From NCBI RefSeq assembly GCF_026914265.1, contig NC_069125.1, positions 66,143,479 through 66,207,478 of the forward strand: DNA of 64,000 bases, written 5' to 3'. The translations under genes and the position numbers were made by a program. Below the pieces are notes generated by a model. The model was not told the origin of the DNA and did not search any database. It saw nothing but the letters and a program-made list of their open reading frames with translations. Below are positions 11,401 through 22,800 of the stretch, piece by piece. Numbering within the stretch: position 1 is the first letter of the stretch; every line of letters begins with the position of its first letter. This stretch comes from Mya arenaria (lineage: Eukaryota; Mollusca; Bivalvia; Myida; Myidae).

Positions 11401-13720
11401 TGTATCAGAGATATCAATGACACTACCGGTAATTAAAGAACCATTATTGGAAGCTTATATACTAATGAAACATAATCCTCTGTATATCAGACAATAAATG
11501 CCAAATTACCATGCTTTATTATTGTCCATTTAGTGTACTCTTAATAAATGTATAATTGATTTTGACTGTATGTGTATACATCCTTAATATAGTCTAATGC
11601 AATAATAAATTTTAAATGTTTTAAAATGCTGTAAAGAAGCTAATAAATGATATGAACAAATCTTTGATGTCGATATCATGTGGGTTTTTTATCAAGGTTC
11701 AACAAATTACCTGGCTATTTTTACATCCTGACGCCAATTTTTTCCCATCTGGTGACCATGCAATAGCCAGCACCCAGTGTTTATGTGTGGTACATGTGTA
11801 CTGAGGGGTCTCTGTGTTCACATCCCAGAACCGAACTGTTGTATCACCTGAACCACTTGCTAAATACCTGAAATAAAACATTGGTTCATGTCAGTTTTTC
11901 ATTGAAAACATTCATTGTTCTAATTTTTGTAAGATAGTGTATTTATACATTTATTTCTCCAGGACACTCGTCCCAATGTTTGTATCACACCAACTTAAGG
12001 TCAAGGTCAAAATATATGGTCCAGAGATTCAGCCTTGTATTTTTTGTGTCTATTCTATATATCCACACCTAAATAATGAAATGATGTAGCATATTATGTT
12101 TGTTACAATGCATCAGAATATCAGCTCACTCAAAAATTCACTAACCTGCCATCAGGACTAAACTGTGCAGCGATGACAGCCTCAGCGTGGCCTGGTATGG
12201 AACTAGTACATCTGGTCACTGCCCTCACCCGGAACACAGCCTGTGGTTGGTAGACGATGTCCAACACATCCTCTGAACTCTCAAGTCTCTTCTCGTCCAA
12301 TGTCTTCTCAAGGCTTTCGGTTATTTCCTTGTCTTCCACAAAGAAGGAATATGGAACCTTTTCTTCCTGCCATACAATAATATTTGCCATCTTATATATA
12401 ATAATATACATGAACAGTTTCAGAAAATAACCTTAAAAGAACAAATATTAGTATCGCTCTAAAATATATGTGACATTAATTTTGTAAAAGCAAATTGTAT
12501 ATATTAATGCATCAACAAAGACAAGTTTTTTCCTTCTTTTTGGGGGATATGAGGGCAATCACAGAATACTAGAAGTACCTTTTGCAGGAGGGCATTGCAG
12601 ATGAGCTGTAATTTGTCAACTGTGATGTCCACTGGCAGATCGAATGCACTGCCTGTCACTTCACCATTTTCACTCTTAAACTGCGCTAATAGTCTGCGAC
12701 CAGTCTGGTCCTTGTCTTCATCCCCTTGTGAACTAAAACAAATGGAAACGACATAAATATTTATTTTTTTATTTAATTTGAAAATTATTGTGATTGTCAT
12801 TTCCTTACTTCTTCAATATGTGGTAACTATTTAAATGATGTGTATGTCATGAACAACTTCATTTTCTGTTTAGCAAGTGTTCCATATCTTAGACTCCTCT
12901 ATCAAAATATAATTTCAGAAATGAGCAGTTATTGTTAATAAACTATATGTTGGGTTAAAGAATTCAAGTGATTTCATAAAATGGTTTTAAGAAACTCTTC
13001 TTTTCAGAATTGATAACATGCATGCATGCCAAGAAAGCCTAGTGGTAGAGCGTTTGCTTCAAAGCAGGAAGTAGGCGTGTCATACCAAAGACGTTAAAAA
13101 TTGGTTCTCCCTTACATAGTGATAGGCATTAAGGGCATTACTGGGAAATTTGGAGTTCTAGTACTGGTTAAACCCTAGGAAAGTTAACTATCTTCCATGA
13201 CCATATGCTATACACTATTCTTTAGGAGTTGTATTGATTTTCAATTATGTGATAGGATATGAAAATCCCTGTGCGCTTTTTTCAAATATAGAATGTATGG
13301 AAACCCTAAATGTCCACTTCGGGTTATCAATGTTGTGTTGTTTTACATATAAGTCAAATAACTTACTATACAGTATGGTTGCACTAATTAGGACAACATT
13401 CTTTTTTATAATAAGTTTAATTGGCAAAATGTTTTACTGAAAAATAGGATGTTCCAAAAAATGTCCATTTCATTACCAGAAAAACTGCCTTTTTCCCAAG
13501 ACACATTCAAACTCATAATCTGTGTCATTATTTTTAAAATTGGTTATACATATCTTAAAAGCACTTACCAAAGAATGGTGTCCAATAGAATTTCATCCTA
13601 GTCATAATGCAATACATGAAAATAAACTCCAAATGACCACTTATGTACATGTTGATGCCATGTTTGTCATTGATCTCTATGTAAACAGACAGTGAGAAAC
13701 AGTTACCTTTTATTGAGCAT
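5475..13720 (-). CDS. NLE1: Notchless homolog, WD40 ribosome-assembly factor
   Basis: Exons (minus strand order): 13707-13720 (tentative), 12579-12732, 12146-12366, 11711-11867, 11237-11334, 10936-10972, 9787-9942, 8756-8891, 8512-8558, 6661-6863, 6154-6313, 5759-5829, 5475-5487. All junctions are GT-AG and phases match. The total is 1467 nt, 488 residues; human NLE1 is 485. The N-terminal NLE domain (about residues 17-80: [34 protein letters not shown]) is followed by [19 protein letters not shown] and WD40 repeats ([39 protein letters not shown]), ending in LKIWRK. In the known family, the NLE domain docks the Rea1/Midasin AAA ATPase during nuclear 60S maturation. The 14-nt first exon (MLNK) rests only on phase and a GTAACT donor, so the true start may differ. 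Introns hold minisatellites, tRNA-like repeats and pearl-like remnants. Confidence 0.93.
7048..7790. repeat. 43-bp minisatellite in an NLE1 intron
   Basis: Units such as GACTACAGTACATATGACTA followed by G/CATGGGCTACATACCACTTC recur every 43 bp (for example at 7235 and 7278). Copies are nearly identical from about 7190 onward and more divergent before. The array lies in the intron between NLE1 exons 8512-8558 and 6661-6863. Confidence 0.92.
7770..8460. repeat. 54-bp minisatellite contiguous with the 43-bp array
   Basis: The unit shares CACTTCACTGACTACAGTAC with the 43-bp array but carries an added GCATGTACCATGACAGCATA segment, giving a 54-bp period. Since 54 is a multiple of three, a 229-codon minus-strand frame of 18-residue Cys-rich repeats appears; I regard it as a by-product. 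Confidence 0.9.
8962..9292 (-). repeat. Tandem tRNA-like repeats, block 1
   Basis: About four to five divergent units of roughly 72-80 bp. Read on the minus strand, the best unit (about 9095-9175) folds like a tRNA: a D-arm-like GTGGTCTTGTGATATAGATG (a sister unit reads GTGGTCTAGTGGTATAGGTG), an anticodon-like stem CCTCT/GAGG around CACCCAA, and a T-arm GTGGG-TTCAAAG-CCCAC resembling a B box. The units are degenerate, so they are tRNA-derived repeats and not functional tRNA genes. Confidence 0.65.
9293..9534. mobile_element. Short MITE with about 50-bp inverted termini
   Basis: The left end TAGTCCTGCACTTTGGTG and the reverse complement of the right end TAGTACTGCAATATGGTG match, and the similarity continues inward through AAATTGTGCAAA and ATGGGAAAA. 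It separates two blocks of tRNA-like repeats and so appears to have inserted into one unit. No convincing target duplication could be read. Confidence 0.6.
9535..9752 (-). repeat. Tandem tRNA-like repeats, block 2
   Basis: About three further units of the same family as 8962-9292. On the minus strand each shows an anticodon-like CTCTCAACCAAGAGG hairpin and a GGGTTxxANCCC-like T-arm. The block stops about 35 bp from NLE1 exon 9787-9942. Confidence 0.6.
10052..10830 (+). repeat. Degenerate tandem repeat with a pearl-like 5' end
   Basis: The block opens with ACAAGAGCTGTCACGTGTGC, like the left end of the pearl-like elements elsewhere in the window. It continues with about four divergent units of 150-190 bp carrying ATGCAAAACCTTAACCAG and TTATCTAACTT. 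Relatives occur at 34790-35060 and 40711-41130. It fills most of an NLE1 intron. Confidence 0.6.
13010..13200 (+). mobile_element. tRNA-derived SINE copy
   Basis: GCCTAGTGGTAGAGCGTTTG resembles a tRNA D-arm/A box. It is followed by an anticodon-like GCTTCAAAGC and a degraded B box near GTCATACC, then a non-tRNA tail. It sits in the intron after the tentative NLE1 exon 1. Moderately degraded; ends are approximate. Confidence 0.5.
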
Positions 13721-14648
13721 CTGTACTTTTGTAGAGAAACTTTGCCTGGACAAGATTCTTTGGCATTTGCAGTTTATATATGTGTAACCATTTTAAGAAC
13801 ACTTCATTAAACATCAAGTTTGAATGTTCTTATATAGACATGCACTCTGTTTATTTCCACAATTTAAGTGCTGCTTTAACTATGAACATAAGTTATATAT
13901 TGTCAGCATCATGTTTAAAATCGTCAGTGTTGATGCTCTGCTTTTTCTGTAACTGTCATTCATGTATTTTCTTGGTAAATCTAATACCACGTGTAATAAA
14001 ACCCCTTAAAAGGACTAGACACCACATGTCAAAATTGCAAGAATACAAAGAAAATTGTCCAAAACCTTCATAAAATTGATACCATTGTGTACAATGCATT
14101 GAATCTTACTTACTTACTTACACATGTATCTTTCCCAGCTTTTGGGCATTGTTCTAATTCTAAATTTGCTAGGATTGTTTACCACATAAAGTCAAGTAAG
14201 TTTAAAAACAACGTCGGTATATTTATCTGTACTCAACACGTGACTTTCACATGCTTCATGGCTTTGCAGAAGAACTGAAGATGCTATGAAGAGGAAGACT
14301 ACTGTGAAACAACATAGACACAGAGCCTGACAGATCAACATTGGTGATGAAATGATGGATGAAAACTTTTGAAAGATGTTAACTCTGCTGAAAATGATAT
14401 CGAGCTGGTAAACGCTCATTGACAGTAAAGTGTCTGAAACGATAACATGACTTGCAAGGTGTTAAAACACATTCTGCGCTATTTTAAACTGGGAAACCAT
14501 TATGTGCTTTTTCTTAATGGGGAAACTCAGTTGAGACAGCAGCATGATTGTTGCGTTTATTGTTTCAATTATGTAAAATTATGTATTAACAGCCTCATAC
14601 TAGCTTGCATTGACAATACTAGGCTTGATGCGGGGAAATACTGTATTT
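13721..14648. other. Gene-free stretch upstream of NLE1
   Basis: AT-rich sequence without a convincing coding exon. Several open frames of 60-97 codons have no recognisable features. NLE1 promoter elements should lie here or further upstream if the tentative first exon is right. Confidence 0.4.
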
Positions 14649-15529
14649 CAGGGTTCGAATTTAACTTTGAGGAGCACTCGCAAAATGAAAAATCAACTTG
14701 CAATTTTATTATTTGCTTTATTCCCTTATAATATTGTCTAATTAAAGTAGAAATTTACACTTAAGACATATTATGAATATTAAAAAGTATCAATCTTGAG
14801 TAACTCGGCTACTAGAACTTGTTGATGGCTAATTCTTTTTGGGGGGTACTGAAAGACTCATCAGATGCTGGCCGCTTTTTGGTAACAAAGCTGTCCAATA
14901 ATTTGACATTGTTCACTTTGTATATTTACCCTCGCCATCGGGTAATACCCATTACACAAGCACGCTACAGATTTAATTCAGTCTACAAGTATTAAAAACA
15001 ATATAACATTATAAATTTCAAATAAATAAAAGTAACAGTAAAAGTAGCGTGGATGCTTTGGACCATGAAATATATCGATCGACGAAGTCTATTCACTTTG
15101 ACAGTTGGGCGGAAATATATTCAAAGGTTGATGGGGTTTTCATATTGTGCGAGAAAGCGCTAAATTTAGCCAATGATTGAGCTCGGTGATTATGTCATTT
15201 GTATTCACTTTGTATTATGCACGCCTCGGAGCATCCCGGAAAGATACGAGATAAATCTCCGCCTTTTCTGTATTTGTTCTTTTTTTGAAAACTTACTAGA
15301 TTGACTCCGTACTGTCTTCTTTATACTGGTAGTGTAAACATGCCACTAATAGGCTGTTTACACTAGACTATGTAGAGAAATTAAGTTCATGTTCATTCCA
15401 CCCTCCTTTTAACATTTTGTGGTCTAGAAAAGGCAACTCGCAGAATTTTATAAGCTTGAATAAAAGTTACTCGCAATTTGCAAATGTCGCTCGCATTTTG
15501 CGAGTATGCGAGTCTAAATTCGAACCCTG
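14649..15529. mobile_element. hAT-like non-autonomous DNA transposon
   Basis: The left end CAGGGTTCGAATTTAACT is mirrored by the right end, whose reverse complement is CAGGGTTCGAATTTAGACTC. Inner similarity includes ACTCGCAAAATG. The direct repeat TATTT lies immediately outside both ends. The CAGGG start is typical of hAT elements, although a 5-bp duplication is shorter than the usual 8 bp. No transposase is seen inside. Confidence 0.65.
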
Positions 15530-15561
15530 TATTTGCCAATTTTTGGACCATATCAGGTGTC

Positions 15562-16258
15562 TAGTCCAAATAATTGTACATTTACGGAATTTTTTTACGT
15601 TTTTTGATATGGCAAATCCTTCACGTACAAATTGTTTAGTATCAAAAGTGGGTAGTTATTCCGTTGGGATTCAGGGTTAAAGCATTTAACATCTAAAAAA
15701 TATCATAAAAACAAGAAATATAACCAGATTATGTTATTTTATATCAGTTCGATACATAAAAATGTCATATCCTACGAATAATTATGAGTATGACGTGTTT
15801 TTTTCATTTCTTGCTGTCAAAACATAGCGATATATACATGAAGGGCACCTGCAAGGCTTCAGGACACAATTTTTAATCAATTGGAACATTTTGGCCATGG
15901 CCGAGTGGTTACGATAGTATTTACGAGGTCTATCTCGAAGCTTGTCTGAGGTGGCCGAGTTATTACCATTGGGTCGAGTTGTTCCACTTGGCATAATTGT
16001 TGTCTGTGTCAGTCAACTTTCATTTTGTTGGAAAGGTAAATAATGTGTTTTAATACATTAAATGCTTGTTTTGTGCAAAATAACTTTTCACTTACATGAT
16101 CAAATATGAATATAAACCTTAATGATCAATTTAAACCATAAAATACTTCACTTAATACAATTTCAATATTTTTCAAAACACCCCAGGTTTTTGCACAAAC
16201 CCGTTTAGACTTTAGGGAGTGGAAGAATCCCGTATATCATGTCTATAATTTTAGACTA
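15562..16258 (+). mobile_element. Mutator-like MITE, copy 1
   Basis: 697 bp. The left terminus TAGTCCAAATAATTGTAC and the reverse complement of the right terminus TAGTCTAAAATTATAGAC form imperfect inverted repeats. Perfect 10-bp direct repeats ATCAGGTGTC flank it at 15552-15561 and 16259-16268. A 9-10 bp duplication is the hallmark of Mutator-like elements. A second copy, reversed, lies at 45920-46619. No transposase is encoded. Confidence 0.85.
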
Positions 16259-18716
16259 ATCAGGTGTCTTGTTTCTTTTAAGTAGGCTTCAGCAAATATC
16301 TCAAAATCAACATCATTTTAAAGGGTTTGACATTAAGGAATATAGAAAGTTGAAAGAAAATCGTTTACTAAATCATAAAACTTTACAAGTTTATAAAAAA
16401 AAGCAACATGCATTTTAGTAAGTGCCTAAAATGTCAGCGCAGGAAAACCGAATGGAATGGAAGTTGATAGTCAAAGTAATCGAGCATGGCTTCAACCCGT
16501 TTTCGGTCCGACACAGTAAAAGTTAAACACCGAAACGACTTCTGATGATCTCAATGTCCGAACTTTCCATCCGAAATACTGATATGCTTGACAAAAACAA
16601 ATGTAGTTTTACCACAGTCTTCATATAAAATGTAAAATATTTTGGACAAATCAACAGAATGTGTTTTGATACAAACTATGTATTATATTTTCCCTCTTGT
16701 CAAATAGGATAAAGCCCAGATAATGTTTGACATAACTTTGTTTACCTCATTTCACGTGTTTCCTGTTTATATGTAGCACACAACAGTTTTCAAAACCCAT
16801 CGCTCTTAAAAACTCCTACGCATTAACTTCCCTTTACATGAACCCGCAACAAACGTCAAGTTAACATTTTAAAGAAATTTTGCGTTATATACGAACACCA
16901 GGCCTTTGGCTTTGCTTCTCGAAAATACTTCTGTAATTACTCAACTCATTTTACCTCTTCCTTGGGCGGATCCAGGATTTGGTGTTAAAGTGGGCGTAAC
17001 TTGACTTGCACCCCTCCGGGTCACCTCCCACTGAACTCAAAATTAAATTGTCGGCAAGGGGTCTTTGGAGGTACTTATGCAATAACTTTCTACAGTTTCT
17101 AGTCCGAAATTGTACATATTGGGCATATTTTATCACTTTTTTCTCCAATAATTAAATAAATGGTACACTGAGACAATTTAAGGGGGGTATCTGCCAGTGT
17201 CTTTAAGGTCTAGCATGATTCAAAATATTAGAAAAAAGTTTGCTCTTTCCAAAAAAAAAAAAGGTGTCTTAACTCTGTTAGAATTATATACTATCAAAAA
17301 TTATATTGATACAGATTTTTGGTAAAAATTCAAACATGATTGTTCAAGATTTGAAAAAGTGTACTTAAGTTTTTTTTTTAATTCAATGGCCTTATATTTA
17401 TAGGATGTTAACACACACAATTTGGTTAAAATATTAGGAAGCAATGAACATTACCAAAATATGAAAGATGCAGAATATGTTTCCTTTCCATTGGCAATAT
17501 ACACAGAATTAAATAATGTACTTAATTTCGAGAAACTGAGGCAAAAATAATTTGATATTATTTTTTTCAACATGCTATTTTATTTAAGCATGGCATGGCG
17601 TTTATTTCTAGTATGTCTTTGCTTTTATCTTATCAATATAACAATACTTCACAAATCGTGACGCATCTGGTGGTGTTGAACCAATGACCTCTCAATCTGC
17701 AGGCATCAATATAAAAGCTAGCTGAAAAGTGAGACAGAATACGTGCTGCTCTATACATATATAAAAACCCAATTACACTTCACTCACCATTTTAAAATTT
17801 GTCTTCCACATACATGCCATATCCCCCGGCGGGGGGGGGGGGAATCCCCCGAAATTTCGATCCATCCCCCGGTCTCCCGGCGGGAGATAAAAATCCCCCG
17901 GAATTAATTTTTTTTTTTTTTTTTTTTAGAAATTTTACATCAGGCAATAATGACAAAGTGAAACCACAGTATGTGAGTGTAACTAATTGTACAAATCCAC
18001 AAGGGTGAAATGCCAAAAGGAAACTTTTACAACAAGTGATCAATTACTTTGTAGTAATTATCAAAGGCAAAGAAATATTACTATTTTGGAAGGAAAAAAT
18101 TAATAATATTAATTCTATTTTCTTATTGTCTGAAAGTCATCAAAGCTGATAGAATTAAGCACAATTTTCTAAAAGGCTTTGGAGGAAGGTAAATTTAATT
18201 TAATTGTCTCGAAAACATATTTTTCCAATGACATATTTTGCGCAAACCAAATTGATAGTGTCCCTGGATGACCTTATTTTGGAAGTGATAGCAATGAAAT
18301 GTATGCATTAAGTTCAGTTTTGCAAACACATTCCATTATGATCATGACCTCGGACTTCCTTTCTTGTTTTTCAAACAACAGTAATGAAATTCTTAATATG
18401 TCTACAGTCTTGCGAAAAAATTATATTTCTAACCTTGTATGACCTTGACCATTTTTTATGCCAAATTTTGGAATTAGACATATTAGTGGTTTTGCAAACA
18501 CATTTTGATATGACATTATCCAAGACTGTTTGACCTATTTTCTTCGTTTAAAAGATACATGTTCATGTTCTCTGGACTTCCCTACAACACTGATGATGCT
18601 TGATTTAATCAAAGACCCCGCACTGGCAGGTGCCAACCTTCGTCCATATTTTCCAATAGAACTTGACCAATATGTTAAACAGAGTTATGGCATTTGCTAC
18701 ATGCATGTATCCCATT
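16259..18716. other. Gene-free stretch between NLE1 and PNLDC1
   Basis: No supported gene. It holds a tRNA-like fragment near 17655-17735 and a G/C-run block near 17820-17905 with repeated ATCCCCCGG motifs, probably a repeat end. The rest is AT-rich. Open frames here lack recognisable domains. Confidence 0.4.
17655..17735 (-). repeat. tRNA-like SINE fragment
   Basis: The minus strand reads TCAGCTAGCTTTTATATTGA then GCAGATTGAGAGGTCATTGG and TTCAACACCACCAG. This is a tRNA-like order of A box, anticodon region and B box (GGTTCAACACC). Confidence 0.4.
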
Positions 18717-19073
18717 TTAAAGCTGCACTCTCACAGATTGAACGTTTTGACAACTTTTTTATTTTTTGTCTTGGAACTAGCCAATTTTTGCAAAAATCCA
18801 TGGCAACCAGTAAGATAAGACAGCTGACAAAAAATTAGATCGCAGATTTTTATATTTAAGTTCAAACATTGATTTTTAAGCATTTTTCATAAACTGTTAC
18901 TAACGGTTTAAGCCATAAAACATTAATTTTCGAACGGAATTATAAAAATCAACGATCTGAATTTTTGTCAGCAGCCTTAAATCAATGGTTTACAGATATT
19001 TACGCAAAAGTTTGCTCTTTCCAAAAAAAAAAAAAAGGTGTAAAAATGGTAAATCTGTGAGAGTGCAGCTTTA
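18717..19073. mobile_element. TTAA-flanked MITE, copy A
   Basis: 357 bp bounded by TTAA on both sides, with near-perfect inverted termini TTAAAGCTGCACTCTCACAG and its complement at the right. The interior has further subterminal inverted sequence around AAACATTAATTTT. A TTAA target suggests the piggyBac or Kolobok superfamily. Other copies lie at 24535-26382 and 35527-35883. Confidence 0.85.
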
Positions 19074-19820
19074 AATTGAAACATTAATGCTAAATTTGAT
19101 GTAAATAATATAAATGTTTTATGGCTATTAAACAATGTAGCAAGTTGATGTTAACACAAAAGCTATGACAATACTGTTGCCCTTTCTTCAAAACACACAC
19201 AAGCTTCAAACCTATCCACAATAAAGCAGAGGAACAAAAGTTTTATCTGTTTTACTACATCACGGTTTTGTTCATCATTTAAAAAAAAAGGTTAACACCA
19301 AAAGAACATTAACAAAAAAGAATACATTACATGACATTGTATGTAAAACCAAAAGTGCATATCTATACACATGATAAGTTAACAAAGTTGTTTTGACATA
19401 CACAGGTACGTGTCTGTAATTGATAATGACTACATGTATTGGAAATGTAAAATTATACTGTTACATATTATTCAATTTCATCATCTTTTTTCACGATGAA
19501 TTTCAGTTTGAAATGAGTAAAAATGCTTACTGACACTAAATTGTTGAGAATAGCATTCTATACACAAGTACCTTTTCCCAAGCAGGTAGTGAGAGAACAC
19601 AAGATTACGTTGTATTGATACACTGCAATACACTGCAGAATTTGGCTTATCTAAATCAAAAAGAATATTGTTATCACCAAATATTTGGTTGACTGTCTGC
19701 TTTAAACATTCACGTGGTTTCTAGTAAACTAGACCAATCCTGAAAGCCCTCATACACATGTACAACAGGTACCGGTACATATACATTGTATAAAGCACGG
19801 TTTCGAAAATCTGCCAGACC

Positions 19821-22800
19821 TCAAGGCTTTTTGTTGTCTGTTGTGCCCAGTAATGCCCATATACACAGTCCTCCAGAGATCAACACCCCTGACCTGAAAA
19901 ATGCAATTAAAACAGATGATATAATTTCAACATATACAAACGAGCACACTTTTTAATAGCCAATGCAAACTTTCATCTATATTTTCCAGCTGGTCGAGGG
20001 GCACAACTCAACAGTTATTTATTTTCCATAATAATATTATTACTTATTATAGTCATTGTTACACCCTGGGCATTGATAGCATTTTACTAGTTACATGCTA
20101 AAAAAAATGTGAAATAAGCCTGGCTAAGGCCTAAGTTTTGCATGACCCAGACCAAATCACTAAAAGGCCTAACTTTTGCATGATCCAGCCAAAAACACCA
20201 AAGGCTATGACAATACTTATATCATTGTTTTCTTACCCCTTTCTCCCTCCCCCAGGCCAGCTAATTAATTTTTCTACTGTTTATGTAGCTGCTTTACATG
20301 CACATATATTGTACACCAAGTTTACATTACAGCGCTGTAAATATAAGCAATTTTGGCAGAGATAAAAGCATTATTTTACTTATACATCTACAGATAAGGA
20401 GAAAATTGGATATTCCATTTTTCTTGTCACCCTAAGACAAAACATACCAAAGTATTCCACGGACCACAGGTGAATGTCTCCACACACTGTACTTGGTCAC
20501 AAAGATGCTGTTGTGCTGTTTAAAGGCCTTCAGAATGTCCTTGGAACTTGAAAAAAAAAACATACGGTAAGCAAAAGGATAAGGCCTTACAAAATATATT
20601 TGGTTTGGGTAACCCGACTCATCGAAATACCCTAATAATTATTTATTTTTTATGTTTCAATACGTGATTTAAAACCTTTAAAGCTTTATTTAGAAAATTG
20701 CTTTAACCTCATTCTCCAATGATGACAATTATGTTCTTATATAAAGCCTAATAGAAAAAGCCTACCTACCCTACCTAGTTTTTAAAGTATGTAACCTTAA
20801 CCAAACTTTTTCATTTTTTTGGCCTAACATACACAGGCATGTATTAATGTACAAGTAGACATTTTGACAATTTGCCATTAAATGTCAATGAATTTGCATA
20901 TGTTTAAATCCGACTGTCCAAACTTTGCAAATCATATATTGTAACATATATAAATTATAATTAGTACAGATTACTTTTTTTTTACTATTTTGTTTTTGTT
21001 TTGTAGGGTGAGTTATCAAGGAATGATGTTAATTTACCATTTGAAACTGTTGGTGGCTGCCAGTGCTTGGTTCTTGCCATACAGCTTTAAGTCTACATTG
21101 CCATACGGAGAAAACCACTTTGCCAGCTGCAACCATAAACATTATCAATTTTAATATTTGTCAATAAACATCATATTGACAGATTTTTTTTACATTGTTT
21201 TAAATGATTACATAATGTACAAGTGTGTAGATAACATTCCTAAATGAAGTTATAAAAGTGGAAACTATTTTCAAAGAAGTTTCATATTTTGATATTATTA
21301 ATCATTTGAGGACACTTATATGCAAATACGGCCACCATACTTTACAAACCCATGCTATTCTCACCTGATCAATATTGAGTCTTTTCTTCATAAATCTGCT
21401 CTTCACAAACAAGAACTCTGGCTTTTGAGATTTGTAGTCAGCCCCATCTAGATTCTAATACAAATTATTTATTTGAAAAATTATTGAAACTGTAATAAAA
21501 CAACATTTAGTTTTTGAGATTAAGGAATCTGACCCACATATAAGCTAGTTATGTTTACCATTATGTTAAATGTTGATGCAAGTTGTGACCCCATGTAATT
21601 TTAAGCATCTTTCGAAAGAGTTCTTCTTGCTGATTACCAAAATGTTAACTAAATGACCAGAAGTATTTTGTATATATTTAAAGCTATTGTACTTTGTAAT
21701 TTTGTTTCAACTGAAATCAAAAGTGAAGACTTCTTTTTTTTCAAGGACAAAAAAAATTGTTTATAACACTACTTAATGTCTAACTTCTACAGTTTTTTTC
21801 CTACACCAAAACCCCTTTGAAATGATTCAAAAATAATATGGTATTAGAACTCAAAAGGCATTCAAAATTCCAGTGTTTGTGTTTCAGATACCTTAAATGC
21901 AAATAAGGTCATCCTACTATCGAGGTAATCTCAACTCCATCAACACAAGCGATCATTACAAAAGTTGATGTTGGGAAATCCTCAACTATTATTGGCTAAA
22001 AAAAGAAATATAATATTAATTAAATTGGTAAAACATATTGATTCATAGAAATTTGTGAGATATTCAAATGCTATAGAAACTTACTATATTGTTGACTCTG
22101 GCTCGTATGATGTTGATTCTGTTGCAGTAGTCTTCCATCGCCTGGAGGTAACGCCGGAACATGCACGGTATCACATCGGAGGATCTACAACGCACATGAG
22201 GGCAATTTAGTACAAAGTCAAGTGTGTATGGAAAGCATTTCAGTTCATTCATATACATTCATTTTTAAAGAGTAGAAAAAATGCTTCCAAACAGATCTTG
22301 TAACACAAGATTGCCATCCATATAATTTCTAAATGCTTAAATAGCCATTCAAACTTGAACACTGTTTGTTCCGAAAGGGCCATAAAAGTAAAGTTTAATG
22401 TTCATTGCATCTTGCAGAACACTCTCAGCTTAGTGACAGGGTGCAAAAGAAGTGTTTTAACTATGTAGTTTTTAAAATTTGAAGGAAATATTTTTATACA
22501 TATAGTTGAGGCAAACTTTCTTGAGCCATAAAGCCGTAGAAATATTGTTTCCAGTTATGTTTACTTCTGGACATGCTCTGCTTATTATGGAGCCAAAAAT
22601 AGTTGCTGAAAGTCTGAAGCCAATGGCCTATTTCGTTGAGGAGACAATGGGACAACAGACTTCAACATTCAACTCAACATGGACCTACATACGCTCACGG
22701 AAGGGATATTTACCATAACATTATGCCAATTTTCAGGGGGGTAAAAAAGAACAAGAAAACAAGAAAATGTGTTTTTTTTAGATAAAGATGAAGATATATT

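Noticed and set aside
15782-15994. 70-codon minus-strand frame inside the Mutator-like MITE
   Set aside because: It shows no transposase-like motif; the element is a short non-autonomous copy.
17799-18043. Overlapping frames on both strands across the G/C-run block
   Set aside because: They arise from low-complexity CCCCCGG runs and a poly-T tract.
21900-21995. Exon-like minus-strand stretch (IIVEDFPTSTFVMIACVDGV) preceded by an acceptor-like TTTTTTTAG
   Set aside because: PNLDC1 exons 22085-22184 and 21365-21454 join directly in phase and the family has no extra segment there. It is more likely chance or a decayed repeat.
22506-22718. 70-codon plus-strand open frame in a PNLDC1 intron
   Set aside because: No recognisable domain, no splice or promoter context, antisense to the host gene.
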